27,730 nt of DNA, from positions 1 to 27,730 of the forward strand of contig CALCEM010000060.1 of assembly GCA_937900285.1 (NCBI GenBank), written 5' to 3'. The notes under the pieces were generated by a model, which saw nothing but the letters and a program-made list of their open reading frames with translations, made no database searches and had not been told where the DNA came from. A program made the translations under genes and the position numbers. Positions within the stretch are counted from its first letter, which is position 1. The number at the start of each line of letters is the position of its first letter. This DNA is from an uncultured Fretibacterium sp. Its GTDB lineage: Bacteria; Synergistota; Synergistia; Synergistales; Aminobacteriaceae. This document shows positions 23,659 through 27,730 of this stretch, one piece after another.

Positions 23659-25405
23659 CGTCATAATTCCCGGCGATCTCTGGTGGAACGCTTTAACATA
23701 TAGAGCCGAATCTGATTTAATTCCGGGTGTTCGAGTAAAAATTAAATTGCGTAATTCGGAGCGCGTCGGGTTTGTCGTTCCAAATGAAATTATTTACAAG
23801 GGCAGCAGAATTAATAATATAATTCAAGTTCTGGACGACAAATGCAAAATTGATCGCGACTTATGGAATTTAGCAATATGGGCCGGCCATGAAAGTTTAT
23901 GCGGAACTGGTGCAGCTCTTCAAACTATTTTGCCAAAACCGATTTTAGACGGCTGGAAAATTTCAGATGGGTTTAAAAAGGCGTTGCAGTCAGAATTTAA
24001 ATACACCGGGTTTTATAATCCGTTTGAAAATGTGCGATATAAATTTTATCTCGAACAATTGAACAAGCCGGGACAAAATTTATTAATTTTTCCGTTGAAG
24101 GAATCCGCAAAAGAATTTTATAACGATCTGCCGGACGATTTAAAAAATAATTCTGTTTTATGGTCGGGAAATATTTGGCAGATTTGGCAGGACGTTCATA
24201 ATAATAAATTTAAAAATGTTATATCAGCTCCAGGCGGAATTTTTGCCCCGATTAAGCCGGATAGAATTATTATTGAAGATGATTCATGCCCGTTTTATAA
24301 AATGCCTCGTTCACCAAAAATTAATTTAATTCGAATCGCAGAAAAACGCGCTGAAATTTTAAACGCCGAATTTATAACAGGAGGCCGAATGCCGAGCGGA
24401 TATATTTATAAAAAATATGCTCCAGATGAAATTTTAAAGCCGGAACGAAAAAATATTATTTTGGCAGATGTCAACGATAAAAAAATTTTTAACGAAAATA
24501 TTAAGGGCATCGAAGGAAATTTAAAAATAACACGTTCGATTTTGAAACGCAGCATAAAAAATATTATTTCCGGTAAAAATGTATTCTGGATTTTAAACCG
24601 TTATGGCGAAGCAGCTGAAATTAAATGCGACAATTGCGGAAATATTTTAACCTGTAAAAAATGCGGTGCAAAATTACGCGTTACAGATTCCGGCGAAAAA
24701 TCAGAATGCCCGGAATGCGGAGATGTTAAAAAAATTCCTGATACTTGTCCAATTTGCAATATTGGAATTTTAAAGGGCAAAATTTTGGGTTTAGGATCGC
24801 TGTTTGAAGTAGCAAAAAAATATTTCCCAGCTGAAAATTTAATTTTATACAAAGGCAAAAATTTAAAAAAATTAAAATACCCATCGTTAATACTTGGGAC
24901 ATTTGGTTTATTAAATCAAGCTGAAAAATTAAAGCCCGGGTTAATTTCATGGTTAAATTTTGACGCGGAATTATTCAGGCAGGAATATATAACGGAATTT
25001 AAGGCGTTTAGAAATTTAAGTGAATCATATTGGCGCGGAAATAAAAGTAATGAAGATTCTGACAGAAAAATTTTAATTCAAGCTGGACATAACGGCATTA
25101 AATTCGCCAGTAAATTTTATTCCGGATTTAAATATTTTTGGGACAATGAATTAAAGTTACGTGAAGAATTTATTTTGCCTCCGTTCGGTTTAATGATAGA
25201 GATAACGTGTAAAAATGAAATTCGCGCTGAACTCATAAACGATTTAAAGATGGCCGGAATATTTGTGAGCTATCAAGATGAAAATTCTCCGTTGTTTATA
25301 AATATCGAACATGAAGAATTAAATTTAATTTACGATGTTCTGGCAAAATATTTTTATATAAAAAACATTTCAAACGCTCCAGATGTTAAAATATATGACA
25401 TGTAA
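23639..25405 (+). CDS. priA: PriA-like primosomal protein lacking helicase motifs
   Basis: 588 residues, shorter than E. coli PriA (732). The N-terminal 3'-DNA-binding domain (about 5-95, SVIIPGDLWWNALTYRAE and GVRVKIKLRNSERVGFVVP), LNRYGEA at 319-325, all eight zinc cysteines (330, 333, 339, 342, 357, 360, 370, 373) and the C-terminal EEFILPPFGLMIEI segment are kept. The ATPase motifs are not: the Walker A region near 130-150 has no GKT, the DEEH box is IIEDDS at 211-216, GSATPS has become TGGRMPS near 247-253, and the QVAGRAGR motif is gone. It is likely a replication-restart scaffold without unwinding activity, as reported for Deinococcus PriA. Start overlaps coaBC. Confidence 0.85.
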   Translation: MLSHLVSVIIPGDLWWNALTYRAESDLIPGVRVKIKLRNSERVGFVVPNEIIYKGSRINNIIQVLDDKCKIDRDLWNLAIWAGHESLCGTGAALQTILPKPILDGWKISDGFKKALQSEFKYTGFYNPFENVRYKFYLEQLNKPGQNLLIFPLKESAKEFYNDLPDDLKNNSVLWSGNIWQIWQDVHNNKFKNVISAPGGIFAPIKPDRIIIEDDSCPFYKMPRSPKINLIRIAEKRAEILNAEFITGGRMPSGYIYKKYAPDEILKPERKNIILADVNDKKIFNENIKGIEGNLKITRSILKRSIKNIISGKNVFWILNRYGEAAEIKCDNCGNILTCKKCGAKLRVTDSGEKSECPECGDVKKIPDTCPICNIGILKGKILGLGSLFEVAKKYFPAENLILYKGKNLKKLKYPSLILGTFGLLNQAEKLKPGLISWLNFDAELFRQEYITEFKAFRNLSESYWRGNKSNEDSDRKILIQAGHNGIKFASKFYSGFKYFWDNELKLREEFILPPFGLMIEITCKNEIRAELINDLKMAGIFVSYQDENSPLFINIEHEELNLIYDVLAKYFYIKNISNAPDVKIYDM

Positions 25406-25419
25406 AATAATTTTGGGAG

Positions 25420-25881
25420 TTGTTCAAAATAAAATTTAAATCCATCGTTAAAGGGGCTTTAATAGCTGCTTTATATTCTGCGCTTACGATTTTGCTTGCA
25501 CCAATTTCATACGGTCCTATACAATTTAGAATTTCTGAAGCTTTAACGTTATTGCCGTTTTACATGCCTGAAGCGATTCCGGGTTTATTTATAGGTTGCG
25601 TAATTTCAAATTTTCACGGAGGTTTCGGACTTATTGATGTGATAACCGGTTCACTTGCTACGTTATTGGCAGCGATATTTACGAGGCGGGCAAAAAATAT
25701 TTATATTGGAGCATTTTACCCGGTGTTATTTAATATGATAATAATCGGCGTAATGCTTCATGTTCTAATAAATTCGCCATTGATAGCGACAATAATTTAC
25801 GTTGCATTAGGTGAAGCTGGAGCGTGTTACGTTTTGGGAATTCCATTGATGAAAATTTTAAACGCCAGAAAAATTATTTAA
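25420..25881 (+). CDS. queT: QueT family transporter
   Basis: About 150 residues with four to five hydrophobic helices. It matches the QueT (PF06177) pattern: GALIAALYSALTILLAPISYG, FRISEALTLLPFYMPEAIPGLFIGC and DVITGSLATLLAAIFTR. QueT is an energy-coupling-factor S component predicted to bind a queuosine precursor; ECF ATPase and T subunits are not in the window. The start is uncertain: no ATG exists, TTG 25420 directly abuts GGGAG (25415-25419), and ATA 25429 has ideal nine-base spacing and gives an N-terminus like that of homologues. It lies 14 bases after priA. A hairpin with T7 at 25958-25987 closes the operon. Confidence 0.85.
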   Translation: MFKIKFKSIVKGALIAALYSALTILLAPISYGPIQFRISEALTLLPFYMPEAIPGLFIGCVISNFHGGFGLIDVITGSLATLLAAIFTRRAKNIYIGAFYPVLFNMIIIGVMLHVLINSPLIATIIYVALGEAGACYVLGIPLMKILNARKII

Positions 25882-25957
25882 TTTGAATTTATTTGATGAG
25901 TTTGCATTATGTATTTTTAGTCTGTTTAAATTTTTGTTCAAATGTTAGAATTTTACC

Positions 25958-25987
25958 CAGCGTGATTAAATGTTGCGCTGTTTTTTT
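25958..25987 (+). terminator. Terminator after queT, just ahead of skp
   Basis: CAGCG (25958-25962) pairs with CGCTG (25976-25980), 13-base loop, then seven T. It sits only seven bases before the skp ribosome site (25994-26000), so it could also act as an attenuator in the skp leader. Upstream, TAGAAT with a TGTTTAAA block resembles the duplicated promoter segment at 7558 and 11606. Confidence 0.6.
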
Positions 25988-26010
25988 ATATTTAGGGAGG
26001 AATTTTTAAA

Positions 26011-26505
26011 TTGAGTAAAAAAATTTTTTTTATGGCTTTAATCATTTTAAGTTTAATAATTTTTTCTAGTACTTCATATGCTGCAGCTAAAAAATCAAAT
26101 AATACTAATGCCCAACCCCGCACAACTAATACAGCCGTTACATCAGTCGGAGGAAATTCCGTCGGAATAGTAGACCGCGCAGAAATTTTACGCAATCACC
26201 CCGATCTCGAAAAAGTTCAAAAACAGCTCGCAGATTTCGCAGAAGTTAAGGGCAAAGAAGCAAAAACAGCAGTCGAAAAGGAAAGCGACAATAATAAAAA
26301 AGCTAAAATCGCACAAGAAAAACGCATGGAATTAGTGCGCGAAGAAGAAAGATTAATGACCCCAATTTATGCAGATTGTGAACAAGCAGTCAGAGAAGTT
26401 GCAGCACGTAAAAAAATTACGCTCGTTCTCGATAAAATGGTCGTCTTAATTGGCGGAGTCGATATAACTCAGGATGTAATTCAACAGCTGGCACGCAAAA
26501 AATAA
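26011..26505 (+). CDS. OmpH/Skp family periplasmic chaperone
   Basis: 164 residues. Signal peptide 1-24 ending in TSYA. The mature protein has the Skp pattern: a short strand VGIVDRAEILRNHPDLEKVQ, a long charged coiled coil (about 68-120, rich in Lys, Glu and Ala), and the closing KKITLVLDKMVVLIGGVDITQDVI. Skp trimers hold unfolded outer-membrane proteins in the periplasm, so this implies an outer membrane. A polar low-complexity linker (KKSNNTNAQPRTTNTA) follows the signal peptide. TTG start with AGGGAGG at 25994-26000. The next gene starts five bases after its stop. Confidence 0.9.
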   Translation: MSKKIFFMALIILSLIIFSSTSYAAAKKSNNTNAQPRTTNTAVTSVGGNSVGIVDRAEILRNHPDLEKVQKQLADFAEVKGKEAKTAVEKESDNNKKAKIAQEKRMELVREEERLMTPIYADCEQAVREVAARKKITLVLDKMVVLIGGVDITQDVIQQLARKK

Positions 26506-26510
26506 AAGTA

Positions 26511-27728
26511 ATGCGCAAAAAATTTTTATTCTCAACAGGAATATTAATATTATTTTTAGTTCTGTTTACGTCCGAAAAAATATTATTTTCTCAAGACAAA
26601 ATAAACAGAAATTCACCCGAACATTCTTGGCAATGGCAAATTTTAGTAATTCCGCCAAAATCGGGCTGGGATAATGAGCCGGGCAGATCAATCAGTAACG
26701 CTCTCGCATGGTGTGAAAAAGAAATTTCAGCGAGCGGTTCAGGAGTCGGAGGACATGATATTAATTTTATACGTTTCGCAATTCCAGAAGGAGCAAATAT
26801 AAAAAATTTATCGTTTAATTTAAATTCTGCATCAATTGCCGTTATGAGTTTTGCAGATTATGAGACCGATAAAATTTTAGTTGAACGTTTAAGCGGAAAT
26901 CAAATCCCTTTAATTTTATCCGGTGGCGAAGATATTTTACTTGATGAAAACGGTCCGCCAATAAAAAATATTTTTGCTCTTGATTTATATCGGGATTACA
27001 GGTGCTCGACGTTTGCGAAATACGCCAAAAAAATTTTTAAGCCTGATGCTCGTGTTGCATTAGCAGCCGGGAGATTTACATTAAATCAGGAGCGGGAAGC
27101 TAAAATCTGTTATGACTTTTTGGATCGTGCAGGATTTATGCCGATGCCTTTTTGGGCTGATGCTTCTGTGCGCGACACTTTTAACATGATGTCCGAAGAG
27201 ATCGAATCACAGGAAAATAATCCCGGCGTAATGATCACATTTTTAGGCAGCATGGGTTCTCGTGAAATCTGGCGTAATTTTATGCGGATTCGTACGGCTT
27301 GGCGTTTATGGAATTGTACAGCTCCGGCAGAATCTTTTTTATCATGTAGGGGCATGGTGTTCGCGGATCAAAATATAAAATTACCTGAATCAGGGGGCTT
27401 TACGGATTTAAAGCGACATATATGGATGACGAGGGCTTTACATATTACGGACACTGTTGCGGCGGGTCGGGCTATTGCTTTAAGTGAATGGATCAAAATG
27501 GCGGTTAATTCATTGCCTCAACCTGTAAACGAAATTTCACGCCCGGCATTATTAAAAGCACTTGAGAACGTAAAAAATATTCCGTTTGGAAATCAAAAAT
27601 TAAATATTAATCCGAATTTGCACCGGCCATATTCAAGAAATATTTATATTGTCGAAGTCCGCGATCATAATTATAAACTTTTGGACACGATTTCAACAGA
27701 AGGAATGAAATACACACGGCAATATTAA
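26511..27728 (+). CDS. Periplasmic-binding-fold protein (LIV-BP-like), role unknown
   Basis: 405 residues, complete. One N-terminal hydrophobic segment (about 5-22) is a signal peptide or anchor. The body resembles type-1 periplasmic binding proteins of the branched-chain amino-acid receptor class: ISNALAWCEKEISASGSGVGGHDI near 60-83 matches the A-x2-EIN-x2-GGV-G pattern, an opposing segment DLYRDYRCSTFAKYA follows, and VAAGRAIALSEWIKMAV lies near the end. No transporter genes are beside it within the window, and the position straight after skp suggests an envelope role. The start lies five bases after the skp stop with only a weak ribosome site, so coupling to skp is likely. I do not assign a ligand. 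Confidence 0.7.
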   Translation: MRKKFLFSTGILILFLVLFTSEKILFSQDKINRNSPEHSWQWQILVIPPKSGWDNEPGRSISNALAWCEKEISASGSGVGGHDINFIRFAIPEGANIKNLSFNLNSASIAVMSFADYETDKILVERLSGNQIPLILSGGEDILLDENGPPIKNIFALDLYRDYRCSTFAKYAKKIFKPDARVALAAGRFTLNQEREAKICYDFLDRAGFMPMPFWADASVRDTFNMMSEEIESQENNPGVMITFLGSMGSREIWRNFMRIRTAWRLWNCTAPAESFLSCRGMVFADQNIKLPESGGFTDLKRHIWMTRALHITDTVAAGRAIALSEWIKMAVNSLPQPVNEISRPALLKALENVKNIPFGNQKLNINPNLHRPYSRNIYIVEVRDHNYKLLDTISTEGMKYTRQY

Positions 27729-27730
27729 AA

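Overview
This is 27.7 kb of AT-rich bacterial chromosome with short intergenic gaps and mostly ordinary housekeeping, transport and envelope genes. Codon choice leans heavily to TTA, AAA, ATA and AAT. Several genes with good Shine-Dalgarno sites start with TTG. An OmpH/Skp periplasmic chaperone implies a Gram-negative (diderm) envelope. NfnAB, a TrpB2-type enzyme, a short HisG with HisZ, and the order rpoZ-coaBC-priA point to an anaerobe. My best guess is a low-GC member of Synergistota from a gut-like habitat; this is an inference from gene content, without a marker gene to prove it.

Layout. (a) 1-2056, plus: the 3' part of an SLH/SPOR/phosphodiester-glycosidase (NAGPA) envelope protein and an unrecognised secreted protein ending in a strong terminator. 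(b) 2143-5964, minus: a compact hisZ-hisG-hisD operon with overlapping genes, preceded by the remnant of an acyltransferase-3 gene that lost its 5' end. (c) 6100-14042, plus: TrpB2; a three-gene ABC importer (binding protein, fused double permease, ATPase); and nfnAB. The importer and nfnAB are each preceded by the same roughly 60-bp promoter segment. (d) 14148-15506, minus: an APC-family amino-acid permease. (e) 15660-17956, plus: a DUF4418 membrane protein, an FtsX/MacB-fold permease and a LolD-like ATPase, forming one exporter cassette. (f) 18082-18633, minus: a bacterial PH-domain membrane protein. (g) 18762-19982, plus: a lone MacB-type permease. (h) 20033-22112, minus: two tandem paralogous family-2 glycosyltransferases, the first with a heptanucleotide repeat at its 5' end that could switch it on and off. 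(i) 22233-27728, plus: rpoZ, coaBC, priA (a degenerate, probably non-helicase PriA), a QueT-type transporter, skp/ompH and a periplasmic-binding-fold protein.

No complete new defence or mobile system is visible, and I saw no tRNA, rRNA, CRISPR or insertion sequence. The items most worth a second look are the candidate phase-variable glycosyltransferase, the PriA lacking its ATPase motifs, the duplicated promoter, the Cys/His-containing DUF4418 exporter cassette, and a 22-nt direct repeat between the divergent permease and exporter genes. No intergenic stretch exceeds 300 bases.
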